Part shown: positions 31,851 through 40,972 of the stretch, piece after piece
Numbering within the stretch: the stretch's first letter is position 1
Layout: each line of letters starts with the position of its first letter
Source: Tumebacillus lacus
GTDB taxonomy: Bacteria; Bacillota; Bacilli; Tumebacillales; Tumebacillaceae
Length of the DNA: 64,000 bases
NCBI RefSeq assembly: GCF_026410385.1
Contig: NZ_JAPMLT010000004.1
Location: 248,001 to 312,000 of the forward strand
Reading direction: 5' to 3'
Position numbers and translations under genes: made by a program
The notes under the pieces: generated by a model
Told to the model about the DNA's origin: nothing
The model's database searches: none
What the model saw: only the letters and a program-made list of their open reading frames with translations

Positions 31851-33932
31851 ATGAAAAAAGGATTGCTCTCAATTCTGATCTGGACGGTAATCTCGGTCCT
31901 GGGAGCCTCTGCGTTTGCCCTGTTGGCGCTGAACAACAACGAAACGATCAGCGCGGCATGGGTCATCGTGGCGGCGTTCTGCACCTACGCGATCGGTTAC
32001 CGCTTCTACTCCAAATTTATTGCGAAAAAAGTCATGGAGCTCGACGACAAGCGGGCGACCCCGTCTGAGGTCAACGACGACGGCAAGGACTTTGTGCCGA
32101 CGAACAAATGGGTTCTGTTCGGCCACCACTTTGCGGCGATCGCAGGCGCAGGTCCGCTGGTCGGACCGATCCTCGCCGCACAGATGGGCTATCTGCCGGG
32201 GATGCTCTGGATCCTCGTCGGCGTCGTGCTCGGCGGCGCGGTACAAGACTTCGTGATCCTGTTCGGCTCGATGCGCCGCAACGGCAAATCGCTCGGTCAG
32301 ATCGCCAAAGAAGAGATCGGGCCGGTCGGCGGCTTCCTCGCCGGTTTGGGCATCATCATGATCATGGTCATCCTGATCGCCGTGCTGGCAATGGTCGTCG
32401 TCAATGCGCTGTACCACAGCCCGTGGGCGACCTTCACGATCGCGATGACGATTCCGATTGCGATCTTCATGGGTGTGTACATGCGCTTCATCCGTCCGGG
32501 CCGCGTCCTGGAAGGGTCTCTGATCGGCTTTGTGTTGATGATGGCAGCGCTGGTCGCCGGCCAATATGTGGCCGAGTCTTCCATCGCGCATTGGTTCGAC
32601 TATGAAAAGACCACGCTCGCGTGGCTGATGATGGGCTACGGCCTGATCGCTTCCATCCTGCCGGTCTGGCTGCTGCTGGCACCGCGCGACTATCTCTCTT
32701 CGTTCCTGAAGATCGGCACCATCGTGCTGCTGGCGGCCGGCATCCTGATCACCCTGCCGGAATTGCAGATGCCGAAAGTCACCAAGTTTATCGACGGTTC
32801 CGGTCCGGTGTTTGCAGGTCCGCTGTTCCCGTTCCTCTTCATCACCATCGCGTGCGGCGCGATCTCCGGGTTCCACTCGCTGGTCTCGTCGGGCACGACG
32901 CCGAAGATGATTCAACGGGAAAGCAACTCTCGCTTGATCGGTTACGGCTCGATGCTGATGGAGTCGGGCGTCGCGATCATGGCGCTGATCGCAGCCTGCG
33001 CCCTGACGCCGGGTCTGTACTTCGCCATCAACTCGCCGGCAGCTGTCATGGGCCCAGACGCGGCCTCGGCTGTCGCAGCCGTGCAAAAACTCGGCTTCAC
33101 CGTCTCGGCGAACGATCTGACCCAACTCGCCAAAGACATCGGCGAGAGCACGATCATCTCCCGCACGGGCGGCGCTCCGGCGCTGGCGATCGGCATGGCG
33201 ATGATCTTCAAGGACTTCCTCGGCGGTCCGACGATGATGGCTTTCTGGTATCACTTCGCGATCCTGTTCGAAGCGGTGTTCATCCTGACCACCGTCGATG
33301 CAGGCACCCGGATCGGCCGCTTCATGCTCCAAGACTACATCGGCAACTTCGCTCCGTCGTTTGCGAAAACTGACAAGTTCCTGCCCAACCTGATCGCATC
33401 GGGTCTGGTCACGGCAGGCTGGGGGTACTTCCTCTACGCCGGGGTCGTCGACCCGCTGGGCGGCATCAACTCGCTGTGGGCGATGTTTGGCATCGCCAAC
33501 CAGATGCTGGCGGGGATCGCGTTGATCGTCGCGACCACCTATCTGCTGAAGATGGGCAAAGCTCGACACATCTGGGTCACGATGATCCCGCTGTCGTGGC
33601 TGTTGATCACGACACTGAGCGCAGGCTGGATGAAGATCTTCTCCGACAAACCGGGCCTTGGCTTCCTCGCTCACGCCAATCAGTTCGAAGCGGCGCTGGA
33701 TCAAGGCAAGATGCTCGGCGCGGCCAAGACGCCGGCGCAGATGGAGCAGATCATCTTCAACGACCGTCTCGACGCCTTTGTCTGTGCGTTGTTCATGTTG
33801 ATCGTCATCGCGACCTTGATCGACGCCGTCCGCGTCTGGATCAAGATCCTGCGCAACCAAAACACGCTGCCGCTGGCCGAGTCGCCGTACGTCGCTTCTA
33901 AAAACTACACGGACACCGGGATCTCGGCATGA
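31851..33932 (+). CDS. cstA: CstA family peptide/pyruvate transporter
   Basis: 693 residues; ATG at 31851 after AAGGGGGAG. About sixteen membrane helices and the CstA signature regions (FGHHFAAIAGAGPLVGPILA near residue 90; SGTTPKMI and GAPALAIGMA further on). CstA proteins take up peptides or pyruvate during carbon limitation. It overlaps the next small gene by 4 bases; cstA followed by a YbdD/YjiX gene is a widely conserved pair. No cre or other operator identified in the short leader. Confidence 0.93.
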   Translation: MKKGLLSILIWTVISVLGASAFALLALNNNETISAAWVIVAAFCTYAIGYRFYSKFIAKKVMELDDKRATPSEVNDDGKDFVPTNKWVLFGHHFAAIAGAGPLVGPILAAQMGYLPGMLWILVGVVLGGAVQDFVILFGSMRRNGKSLGQIAKEEIGPVGGFLAGLGIIMIMVILIAVLAMVVVNALYHSPWATFTIAMTIPIAIFMGVYMRFIRPGRVLEGSLIGFVLMMAALVAGQYVAESSIAHWFDYEKTTLAWLMMGYGLIASILPVWLLLAPRDYLSSFLKIGTIVLLAAGILITLPELQMPKVTKFIDGSGPVFAGPLFPFLFITIACGAISGFHSLVSSGTTPKMIQRESNSRLIGYGSMLMESGVAIMALIAACALTPGLYFAINSPAAVMGPDAASAVAAVQKLGFTVSANDLTQLAKDIGESTIISRTGGAPALAIGMAMIFKDFLGGPTMMAFWYHFAILFEAVFILTTVDAGTRIGRFMLQDYIGNFAPSFAKTDKFLPNLIASGLVTAGWGYFLYAGVVDPLGGINSLWAMFGIANQMLAGIALIVATTYLLKMGKARHIWVTMIPLSWLLITTLSAGWMKIFSDKPGLGFLAHANQFEAALDQGKMLGAAKTPAQMEQIIFNDRLDAFVCALFMLIVIATLIDAVRVWIKILRNQNTLPLAESPYVASKNYTDTGISA

Positions 33933-34123
33933 ACAACACGCTGGTCTGGATGAGCAAAGCTCGCTCCACCGTCAAGACGATGTTCGGCATGCCGGATTAT
34001 GAGAAATATTTGGAACACCACCGGGCCAATCACCCGGATCAAGAACCGATGAACGAAAAAGAATTTTATCTGCAACGTCTCAAAGACCGCTACGAATCGG
34101 GCGGCGCCACGCGCTGCTGCTGA
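33929..34123 (+). CDS. ybdD: YbdD/YjiX family small protein
   Basis: 64 residues, overlapping cstA by ATGA. It has the family pattern MPDYEKYLEHHRANHPDQEP with EFYLQRLKDRY and a C-terminal CC. It is the usual partner of CstA/BtsT-type transporters and probably acts with the transporter at the membrane; its biochemical function is not defined. Confidence 0.88.
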   Translation: MNNTLVWMSKARSTVKTMFGMPDYEKYLEHHRANHPDQEPMNEKEFYLQRLKDRYESGGATRCC

Positions 34124-34154
34124 TTGAATGAGCTGTCGTTAACCGATTTGCGAC

Positions 34155-34192
34155 AAAAAGCGACCTGTTTGATTACAAACAGGTCGCTTTTT
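34155..34192 (+). terminator. intrinsic terminator after cstA-ybdD
   Basis: Seventeen-base stem AAAAAGCGACCTGTTTG/CAAACAGGTCGCTTTTT with an ATTA-like loop. Confidence 0.92.
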
Positions 34193-34278
34193 GATGTAAT
34201 TTAGACTAAAATAGAGGTAGATTGAAATGTAGACCACGGATGGTAAAATCCCCCAGAATAGGAGGGGTAGGGGCAAGT

Positions 34279-35820
34279 ATGGAAGCCTATAAAGTATTTG
34301 TGCGCCATCTCATTCGCAACTACGTATTGGGATCGCTCGTTGCGATATTCTGTGTGGCCGGATTTTTTGGCATGCCGATCTTGCAGATCGCAAGGGAGGA
34401 TGCCGGTCTCTTGTCGTTGACGCTCGCGCTGTCCACTGTGTCGCTGCTGGTCGTGGAGATCGCGGCGTTCCGCAGACAGTTGCGGCCGATTCGGGATTTT
34501 TTTGGGGAAAGGCCCCGTTCGGCTGAACAATTCATGAAAGTCTATCTGTATGTCCATCGCATGCCGCTGATGGCGGTCAAGCGGATCTTCGGCCCGCACC
34601 TGCTGGGATTTTTGGTGCCGGCTGTGGCGATCACCGTCTGGCAGATCGAGGCGGGCATCTTGGATCTGTCGTTCCATTACATCTATTTGGCTCTGATCGG
34701 CTCCGGGCTGATGGCCGGGATGCATGCGGTCGTCGAGTTTTTCCTGACCGCCGAAGCGATCCAGCCGCTGCTCAATGAACTGCGTGGACTGGCCACTCGC
34801 GAGTTTGCCGTCAAAGACGTCAAGCTCGACGGCAACGTGATCGTCTCGATCAACCGCAAGTTTACGCTGAGTGCGCTTTTGATCGGCACGTTCCCGCTGT
34901 TTCTGTTTTCGTTTGCCGCGCAACTCCAGTTTCAGGAGGCCAACGTGCTCGTCGGCGACTACTGGCGCTGGGCTGCGACGATCCTTGTGCTCGGCATTGC
35001 CTTCGCCGCCTTGAGCGCGTGGCTGATGGCGCGAGCGGTGCACAAGCCGATCGACCAACTGGAAAACCTGATGGCCGACGTGCAAAAAGGCCAGTTTGAC
35101 GTGCGGGCGACCGATCTGTACTCGGACGAGTTCTCCCGCCTTGTCACCGGCTTTAACTTGATGGTCGACGGTTTGGCACGCCGGGACGCGTTGAACAGCC
35201 AGTTGATGGATTCGTACTTTGCCACGCTGGCGGCGGCGCTCGATGCCCGCGATCCGTACACGGCGGGTCACTCGATCCGCGTGGCGAACTTCTCCGTCCA
35301 GATCGGCAAGCAAGGCGGTCTTGGCGTCACCGAACTGGATCTGCTGCGCAAATCGGCTTTGCTGCACGACATCGGCAAGATCGGCATCCGCGACTCGGTG
35401 CTGCTCAAAGAGGGCAAGTTGACCGACGAAGAATTTGACCAGATCAAGATGCACCCGGCGATGGGCGAGGCGATCTTGCGCCAGATCCAGCCGCACGAAG
35501 CGATGGCTCCGCTGCTGCCGGGTGTGCGTTCCCATCATGAGCGCTATGACGGACGCGGCTACCCGGACGGGCTGGCCGGCGAGGAGATCCCGCTGTTTGG
35601 GCGGATCATCGCGGTCGCCGACGCGTTTGACGCGATGACGTCCGACCGGCCGTACCGCAAAGGGATGCCGGTGGACAAGGCGCTGTCGATTCTCGAAGAA
35701 GGACGCGGCACGCAGTGGGACCCGGCGTTTGTCGAGACGTTTGTCAACTGGGTGCGGGCGCAGGAAGGCTCTCTGGAAAAAAAGTTTGACCATCTGGACA
35801 AGTTGGAACGGGTGATGTGA
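34279..35820 (+). CDS. membrane HD-GYP domain protein (c-di-GMP phosphodiesterase candidate)
   Basis: 513 residues from the ATG at 34279, 7 bases after GTAGGGG. Several membrane helices in the first half (about 15-40, 50-70, 115-135, 145-165, 215-235, 245-265), a HAMP-like linker (about 270-320, HKPIDQLENLMADVQKGQFD) and an HD-GYP domain (about 335-500) with AALDARDPYTAGHS, LLHDIGKIGI and HHERYDGRGYP. All metal and GYP residues appear present, so degradation of c-di-GMP is likely. No periplasmic sensor domain is evident between the helices. Confidence 0.88.
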   Translation: MEAYKVFVRHLIRNYVLGSLVAIFCVAGFFGMPILQIAREDAGLLSLTLALSTVSLLVVEIAAFRRQLRPIRDFFGERPRSAEQFMKVYLYVHRMPLMAVKRIFGPHLLGFLVPAVAITVWQIEAGILDLSFHYIYLALIGSGLMAGMHAVVEFFLTAEAIQPLLNELRGLATREFAVKDVKLDGNVIVSINRKFTLSALLIGTFPLFLFSFAAQLQFQEANVLVGDYWRWAATILVLGIAFAALSAWLMARAVHKPIDQLENLMADVQKGQFDVRATDLYSDEFSRLVTGFNLMVDGLARRDALNSQLMDSYFATLAAALDARDPYTAGHSIRVANFSVQIGKQGGLGVTELDLLRKSALLHDIGKIGIRDSVLLKEGKLTDEEFDQIKMHPAMGEAILRQIQPHEAMAPLLPGVRSHHERYDGRGYPDGLAGEEIPLFGRIIAVADAFDAMTSDRPYRKGMPVDKALSILEEGRGTQWDPAFVETFVNWVRAQEGSLEKKFDHLDKLERVM

Positions 35821-35940
35821 CGGCGTTTGCGGTCGATTTTTCGCACGTGTGGAAAAACGTCAATAAATTACCAATCGTGTCGAAAAGGATTTTTGCAGAC
35901 GTTTGTCTAATACAATGATTGCAACAGTGAAGTACCACAC

Positions 35941-35986
35941 GAAAAAACCTCTGTCCTACCCTCGAGCCGGGAGCAGAGGTTTTTTC
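35941..35986 (+). terminator. intrinsic terminator
   Basis: GAAAAAACCTCTG/CAGAGGTTTTTTC stem around a GC-rich loop. The surrounding non-coding stretch 35821-36082 holds nothing else I can identify. Confidence 0.85.
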
Positions 35987-36082
35987 GCGTTTTCTATGGC
36001 GTGTGATTTGCCTTCTGTGATATCCTCTACAGGTGATGGATGAAATGGAGAATCTTTCACATTCTAGAGGAGACGATACAGA

Positions 36083-36595
36083 ATGAAAAGACTGATCCCC
36101 GACTTATTCGTCGAGTCGGTTTACAACATCGATCTCGATCAGCTGCAGGCGCGCGGCATCAAAGGCATCATCACCGACCTCGACAACACGCTCGTGCGTT
36201 GGGATGAGCCGGATGCCACCCCCCGGTTGATCGAATGGCTGGACCATGTGCGGGACACGCGCGGCCTCAAAGTCTGCATCGTCTCGAACAACCAGGACCA
36301 TCGGGTCGAACGATTTGCCAAACCGCTGAACATCCCGTGGATCGCCAAGGCGCGCAAACCGATCAACGCCCCGTTCCACAAAGGGTTGCAGGTGCTGGGC
36401 ACCACGCGGGAAGAGACGGTCGTCATCGGCGACCAACTGTTTACCGACGTGCTCGGGGGCAACCGGATGGGCATGTACACGATCCTCGTCGTGCCGGTGG
36501 GCGAAAAAGAATTTATCGGCACCAAGGTGTTGCGGATGATGGAGCGCATCGCGCTGCGCATCTTGCGCCGCCGGGGATTGATCCCTTGGGACTAG
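36083..36595 (+). CDS. yqeG: YqeG family HAD phosphatase (IIIA)
   Basis: 170 residues with the HAD nucleophile pair in ITDLDNTLVRWD (Asp37/Asp39), SNN (about 72) and GDQLFTDVLGGN (about 119). It has the usual length of YqeG. First gene of the conserved yqeG-yqeH-aroE-yhbY-nadD-yqeK-rsfS-yqeM cluster of Firmicutes; the substrate is unknown but HAD phosphatase chemistry is expected. A second YqeG homologue is encoded at 49540-50061. Confidence 0.9.
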   Translation: MKRLIPDLFVESVYNIDLDQLQARGIKGIITDLDNTLVRWDEPDATPRLIEWLDHVRDTRGLKVCIVSNNQDHRVERFAKPLNIPWIAKARKPINAPFHKGLQVLGTTREETVVIGDQLFTDVLGGNRMGMYTILVVPVGEKEFIGTKVLRMMERIALRILRRRGLIPWD

Positions 36596-36625
36596 TCGAG
36601 AGAATACGGGAGTGAACCTACACAC

Positions 36626-37744
36626 ATGTCAGAACTGGATTTGATCTGCACCGGATGCGGCATCGGCATTCAGACGGAAGAAAAGGACCGGCCGGGCTAC
36701 GCACCGCTCAACTCGGTCGTCGAACGCGAATACCCCGTCTGCCAGCGCTGTTACCGCATCAAACATTACAGCGACGTGGCACCGGTCACGCTCGACAATG
36801 AAAATTTCCGCAAGATCCTCTCCGACATCGCCAAGCGTCCGGCACTGGTCGTCAAGGTCGTCGACCTGTTCGACTTTGCCGGGAGCTGGGTGAAGGAGAT
36901 CAAGCAATACGTCGGCAAAAACCCGATCGTGCTGGTCGCCAACAAAGCCGATCTGCTGCCGCGCAGCACCAACTGGGACAAAGTCGAGACCTGGTTGCGC
37001 CATGAGGTGGCCAAGCAGGGCGTTGAGGTGTCGAGCATCATCCTGATCTCCGCCAAAAAGCGCCTCGGCATCGAAGAGGTCAAAACGGCCATCGAAGCCA
37101 AGGGGAAAGACAAGGACGTCTATGTCGTCGGCACGGCAAACGTCGGCAAATCGACGCTGATCAACGGCCTGATGAACTTGTTTGGCGAAGAGAACGGCGG
37201 CGAACTGACCACGTCACGCTATCCGGGCACCACCTTGTCGACGATCCGCATGGACCTGCCGACCGGCCGCTCGATCATCGACACGCCGGGGATCATGACC
37301 ACGCACCGCCTGACCGACCTCGTGTCGGCCAAATCGCTGCGCATCATCACGCCGGAGACGTACATAGACCCGAAAACGTATCAGCTCAACGACCGTCAGA
37401 CGCTGTTCCTCGGCGGGCTGTGCCGCTTTGATTATCTGGAAGGTCCGAAGCAAGGCTTCACCATCTACGCGGCCAACCAACTGGAGGTTCACCGCACCAA
37501 ATTGGAAAACGCGGACAATCTCTATGAAAAGCATCTCGGCACGCTGCTGACCCCGCCGCTGGAGCAGGACTCCGACCTGCTGCGCAAACTGTACACCCAT
37601 TCGTTTACGCTCAAGTCGGGCCATCCGCAGGACATCGTCATCTCGGGTCTCGGTTGGATCACCCTGCGCGGCCGGGACGGCGCACAGGTAAAGATCCACG
37701 CGCCCAAAGGCGTCGACGTGCATCTGCGGCGCGCGCTGATCTGA
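36626..37744 (+). CDS. yqeH: circularly permuted ribosome-assembly GTPase YqeH
   Basis: 372 residues. N-terminal zinc finger (CTGCG...CQRC, residues 8-42), then GTPase motifs in permuted order: G4 NKAD (106-109), G5 SAKK (142-145), G1 GTANVGKST (169-177), G3 DTPG (219-222). The C-terminal domain is the RNA-binding part. YqeH acts in maturation of the 30S subunit. It follows yqeG by 30 bases. Confidence 0.95.
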   Translation: MSELDLICTGCGIGIQTEEKDRPGYAPLNSVVEREYPVCQRCYRIKHYSDVAPVTLDNENFRKILSDIAKRPALVVKVVDLFDFAGSWVKEIKQYVGKNPIVLVANKADLLPRSTNWDKVETWLRHEVAKQGVEVSSIILISAKKRLGIEEVKTAIEAKGKDKDVYVVGTANVGKSTLINGLMNLFGEENGGELTTSRYPGTTLSTIRMDLPTGRSIIDTPGIMTTHRLTDLVSAKSLRIITPETYIDPKTYQLNDRQTLFLGGLCRFDYLEGPKQGFTIYAANQLEVHRTKLENADNLYEKHLGTLLTPPLEQDSDLLRKLYTHSFTLKSGHPQDIVISGLGWITLRGRDGAQVKIHAPKGVDVHLRRALI

Positions 37745-37861
37745 TCCTGCCACCCCGGTCTGATGATCTAGCATCGACAGGTTCCCGTGTCATATTTCAA
37801 CATAACTCCCCATACACCTTAGATACACACCTTGAAACGACGAGGACGGAGGGGACGCTTG

Positions 37862-38086
37862 TTGGAAACGATGACGAAGGAACGCCGCCGCACGATCACC
37901 CGCCTGTTGGTAAACCGCTATGGTCGAGGAGAGCATCTGCGCATTGAACAGTTGATGGACCACCTGCGCCAAGAAGTCGATCATGTCCGGGAGGAACAGC
38001 CGGAACTCTCCGAGTATCAACTCTACGATCTGACATTTTCCTTTGGTGAGAACGGCCTGGTGCTCCAGATGGAGTTTCGCCGATAG
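37862..38086 (+). CDS. small unrecognised protein between yqeH and aroE
   Basis: 74 residues from the TTG at 37862, 7 bases after GGAGGGG; an ATG follows at 37871. A charged, soluble protein (TMTKERRRTITRLLVNRYGRG..., C-terminus SFGENGLVLQMEFRR). The position inside a conserved cluster and the good ribosome binding site make it likely real, but I recognise no family. Confidence 0.5.
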   Translation: METMTKERRRTITRLLVNRYGRGEHLRIEQLMDHLRQEVDHVREEQPELSEYQLYDLTFSFGENGLVLQMEFRR

Positions 38087-38100
38087 CTCCCTAGACCTCT

Positions 38101-38134
38101 AGACCTGCTGAGAGATAGCTCGGCAGGTCTTTTC
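38101..38134 (+). terminator. intrinsic terminator before aroE
   Basis: AGACCTGC...GCAGGTCT stem, extended by TGAG/CTCG, followed by TTTTCG. aroE therefore probably has its own promoter. Confidence 0.7.
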
Positions 38135-38166
38135 GTGTTACACTGAGAGGAAAAGGGGGAATGGAC

Positions 38167-39009
38167 ATGATTTCCAGCCAAACGCGCTTGACAGGCCTGT
38201 TTGGACACCCAGTCGCGCATTCCAAATCGCCGCAGATGCACAACGCCGCGTTTGAAAGCGTAGGTCTTGATTGCCGCTACCTGGCGTTCGACGTCGCACC
38301 GGAGCGGCTCGGCGAGGCGGTGGCGTCGATCCGCGCCTTGCAGATGCTCGGTGTCAACGTGACGATCCCGCACAAGGTCGAGGTCATCCCCTATCTGGAC
38401 GAGCTGTCGGAAGAGGCCCGGCTGATCGGCGCGGTCAATACCATCGTGCTGCGGGACGGCCGGCTGATCGGATACAACACCGACGGGATCGGCTACATTT
38501 CCGCTCTGCAGGAAGAGACCGGTGTGACGGTGAGCGGCAAAAGGGTGCTGATGCTGGGAGCGGGGGGTGCCGCCCGGGCGGTGGCGGCGCAGATGGCGTT
38601 GCAAGGCGCTTCGCACCTGACGTTTGTGGCGAGGGAAGCGGAAAAGTTGGCCGCTCATCTGGCTCATCTGACGCAGACGGACGGGATCTCCTTTGCTCAG
38701 CTGCAAGAGCGCGGAGCCGACTTTACAGCCGGATATGATCTGATTGTCAACGCCACCCCGGTCGGCATGCACCCGCATGTTGACGCCGTGCCGATGCCGA
38801 CCGAGTGGCTGCGCGAGGGGCAACTGGTCAGCGACTTGATCTACAACCCGCGCATCACCCGCTTTTTGAAGGAAGCGGCTGCGCGCGGTTGCAGCGTGCA
38901 CGGCGGCCTTGGCATGTTCATCCACCAAGGGGCGCACTCGTTTGAGATGTGGACGGGATCGAAAGCACCGACGGATGTGATGCGGCAAACGGTGGAATCC
39001 TATTTGTAG
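38167..39009 (+). CDS. aroE: shikimate dehydrogenase
   Basis: 280 residues from the second ATG (38167), 7 bases after AAGGGGG; the first ATG (38161) is only one base from that site. The substrate-binding motif LFGHPVAHSKSPQMHN is at the N-terminus, the catalytic Lys lies in TIPHKVEV (about residue 68), and the NADP loop LMLGAGGAARAV is near residue 130. The enzyme reduces 3-dehydroshikimate to shikimate in aromatic amino acid synthesis. Confidence 0.94.
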   Translation: MISSQTRLTGLFGHPVAHSKSPQMHNAAFESVGLDCRYLAFDVAPERLGEAVASIRALQMLGVNVTIPHKVEVIPYLDELSEEARLIGAVNTIVLRDGRLIGYNTDGIGYISALQEETGVTVSGKRVLMLGAGGAARAVAAQMALQGASHLTFVAREAEKLAAHLAHLTQTDGISFAQLQERGADFTAGYDLIVNATPVGMHPHVDAVPMPTEWLREGQLVSDLIYNPRITRFLKEAAARGCSVHGGLGMFIHQGAHSFEMWTGSKAPTDVMRQTVESYL

Positions 39010-39065
39010 AGTGTGGTATACTCTACACTTGGCAACAGCTGACAGAAGAAGGAGTTACACAAACT

Positions 39066-39356
39066 ATGCTAACCGGAAAACAAAAGCGTTACCTGCGTTC
39101 GATGGCTCACCATGTCACCCCGGTCACTCAGGTCGGAAAAGGCGGCGTGTCTGACAACATGATCGAGCAAATCAACATGGCGTTGGAGACGAAAGAATTG
39201 ATCAAAGTCTCGATTCTGCAAAACTGCGAAGAAGACAAAGACGTCGTAGCCAAAGAGCTTGCCGAGCGCTCGGGTGCGGAACTCGTCCAACTGATCGGCA
39301 AGCAGGTCGTGCTCTACAAAGAGTCTGTAGACCACAAGCAGATCGAGCTGCCGTAG
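39066..39356 (+). CDS. yhbY: CRS1-YhbY domain RNA-binding protein
   Basis: 96 residues, beginning MLTGKQKRYLRSMAH with VGKGGVSDNM, the GxxG-like loop of YhbY (CRM domain), and ending in IGKQVVLYKES. YhbY associates with pre-50S ribosomal subunits. A palindrome around TATACT (39009-39029) lies upstream and may be its promoter. The nadD gene begins 4 bases after the stop. Confidence 0.92.
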   Translation: MLTGKQKRYLRSMAHHVTPVTQVGKGGVSDNMIEQINMALETKELIKVSILQNCEEDKDVVAKELAERSGAELVQLIGKQVVLYKESVDHKQIELP

Positions 39357-39360
39357 TCCG

Positions 39361-39960
39361 ATGCGTCTCGGGGTGTTTGGCGGCACGTTTGACCCGATCC
39401 ACATCGGCCATCTTGTGATCGCGCAGGTGGCGCTGGAAGAGGCGGGGCTCGATCAGGTGCTGTTCGTCCCCGCGGGGGTCAATCCGCTCAAAGTCGGCAA
39501 AGCGGCGACACCGGGCGAGCACCGGTTGGCGATGGTCAAATTGGCGATTGCCGGCACGCCGCAGTTTGCGGTCACCGACTGGGAACTGCGCCGCGACGGG
39601 CCGTCGTACACCGCCTTGACCTTGGCATACATACGGGAACAGCATCCGGATGATGAACTGTTTCTGATCATCGGGGCGGACAACCTCGAGATCCTGCCGA
39701 ACTGGCGGGATGTCGAGCGTATCGCCGAACTGGCGACGATCCTCGCCCTGACGCGTCCGGGCACCGATCTGCAGGCGAGCGCGGCCGCTGCGGGCGCACA
39801 ACTGGCGGGACTTCGTTCCCGCATCCGGCTGGTGGAGATTCCCGGACTCGACATATCTTCCACTTGGCTGCGCGACCGGCTTGTAAAGAATCGATCGGTC
39901 GCGCATCTCCTTCCCGCCGAGGTCATAGGGTATTGTAAGGAGAACAAGTTATATGAATGA
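39361..39960 (+). CDS. nadD: nicotinate-nucleotide adenylyltransferase
   Basis: 199 residues with the nucleotidyltransferase motif GGTFDPIHIGHL at the N-terminus and the C-terminal ISSTWLRDRL (ISSTxxR) motif. It joins nicotinate mononucleotide with ATP to form deamido-NAD. It starts 4 bases after yhbY and overlaps yqeK by 8, so translation is coupled. Confidence 0.95.
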   Translation: MRLGVFGGTFDPIHIGHLVIAQVALEEAGLDQVLFVPAGVNPLKVGKAATPGEHRLAMVKLAIAGTPQFAVTDWELRRDGPSYTALTLAYIREQHPDDELFLIIGADNLEILPNWRDVERIAELATILALTRPGTDLQASAAAAGAQLAGLRSRIRLVEIPGLDISSTWLRDRLVKNRSVAHLLPAEVIGYCKENKLYE

Positions 39961-40528
39961 ACAATCGATGCAAGAGTTGGTCCGCCAAGCGATCTCCCCG
40001 GCAAGGTTTTGCCATGTCGAAGGCGTTGTGCAGACGGCCGACGAATTGGCCAGACGCTTTGGCGTAGACCCGGATCAGGCGCGGCAGGCGGCGTGGGCGC
40101 ACGATTATGCTCGCGAATGGCCGGTCGACCGCTGGTATGAAGTGGCGAAAGAACGCGGTGTCGACGAACAATTTTTCGCGGTGGCGGAGCTTTTGCACGG
40201 CCACATTGCGGCGGCGATGCTGCCGGAGTTGTTCGGCATCGACAACGAGGATGTCGCCAATGCGGTGCGTTATCACACGTCCGGTCGGGTCGGCATGTCC
40301 GCTTTGGAAAAAGTGGTCTGCCTCGCCGACTACATCGAGCCGGGACGCACGTTCCCCGCTGTGGAAGACCTGCGCAAATTGGCGGAGCAGGACCTCGATC
40401 TGGCCCTCGCGTCCGCGTTCGACAACACGATTCGCTTTTTGCTGGATCGTCAGAAGCCAATTTTCCCTCTGACCGTGCTCGCACGCAATCATCTGTGGAA
40501 AGAGATCGCGGACAGGCGGAAACTTTAA
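39953..40528 (+). CDS. yqeK: YqeK family HD hydrolase (symmetrical Ap4A hydrolase type)
   Basis: 191 residues with HD-domain metal ligands: FCHVEGVV, AAWAHDYAR, LLHGHIAA and VRYHTSGR. The family binds two irons and cleaves diadenosine tetraphosphate into two ADP. It overlaps nadD by 8 bases. Confidence 0.92.
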   Translation: MNEQSMQELVRQAISPARFCHVEGVVQTADELARRFGVDPDQARQAAWAHDYAREWPVDRWYEVAKERGVDEQFFAVAELLHGHIAAAMLPELFGIDNEDVANAVRYHTSGRVGMSALEKVVCLADYIEPGRTFPAVEDLRKLAEQDLDLALASAFDNTIRFLLDRQKPIFPLTVLARNHLWKEIADRRKL

Positions 40529-40602
40529 GCATAGTACGCGAATAGGATGTAGCAAGGTGTAGTCAAAATAGTGTGACACTTCACCACTTAGGAGGCATGT
40601 GA

Positions 40603-40950
40603 ATGAGCGACCGAGTTTTGGAATTGGCGCGGAGTGCGGCTGATGCAGTCGCAGATAAGAAGGCGAACGAAGTGGTGGTGCTGGACATCCACGATTTGTC
40701 AGTGATCGCCGATTATTTCATCATCTGCAGCGGGAATTCCAACACTCAAGTGCAGGCGATCGCCAAAGGCGTACGCGAGAAATTGGCGAAGATGGATTAT
40801 CATCTGAAGGCGATGGAAGGGTACGACGAAGCGCGATGGGTGCTGCTTGACTATGGGGACGTGGTGATCCACGTGTTCCGCCAAGAGGAGCGCGAGTTTT
40901 ACAACCTGGAACGGGTGTGGGGCGACGCTCCGCAACTGAGTCTCGTATAG
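40603..40950 (+). CDS. rsfS: ribosome silencing factor
   Basis: 115 residues with the RsfS/YbeB pattern: VVVLDIHDLSVIADYFIICSG, ARWVLLDYGDVVIHVF. It binds uL14 of the large subunit and blocks joining of subunits in starvation. AGGAGG precedes the ATG; position after yqeK is as in most Firmicutes. Confidence 0.95.
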   Translation: MSDRVLELARSAADAVADKKANEVVVLDIHDLSVIADYFIICSGNSNTQVQAIAKGVREKLAKMDYHLKAMEGYDEARWVLLDYGDVVIHVFRQEEREFYNLERVWGDAPQLSLV

Positions 40951-40972
40951 CGGTAAAGCGAGGTCATTCTCT

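Noticed and set aside
31869-33860. 663-residue frame opposite cstA
   Set aside because: Antisense shadow; His/Arg/Asp-rich sequence without motifs.
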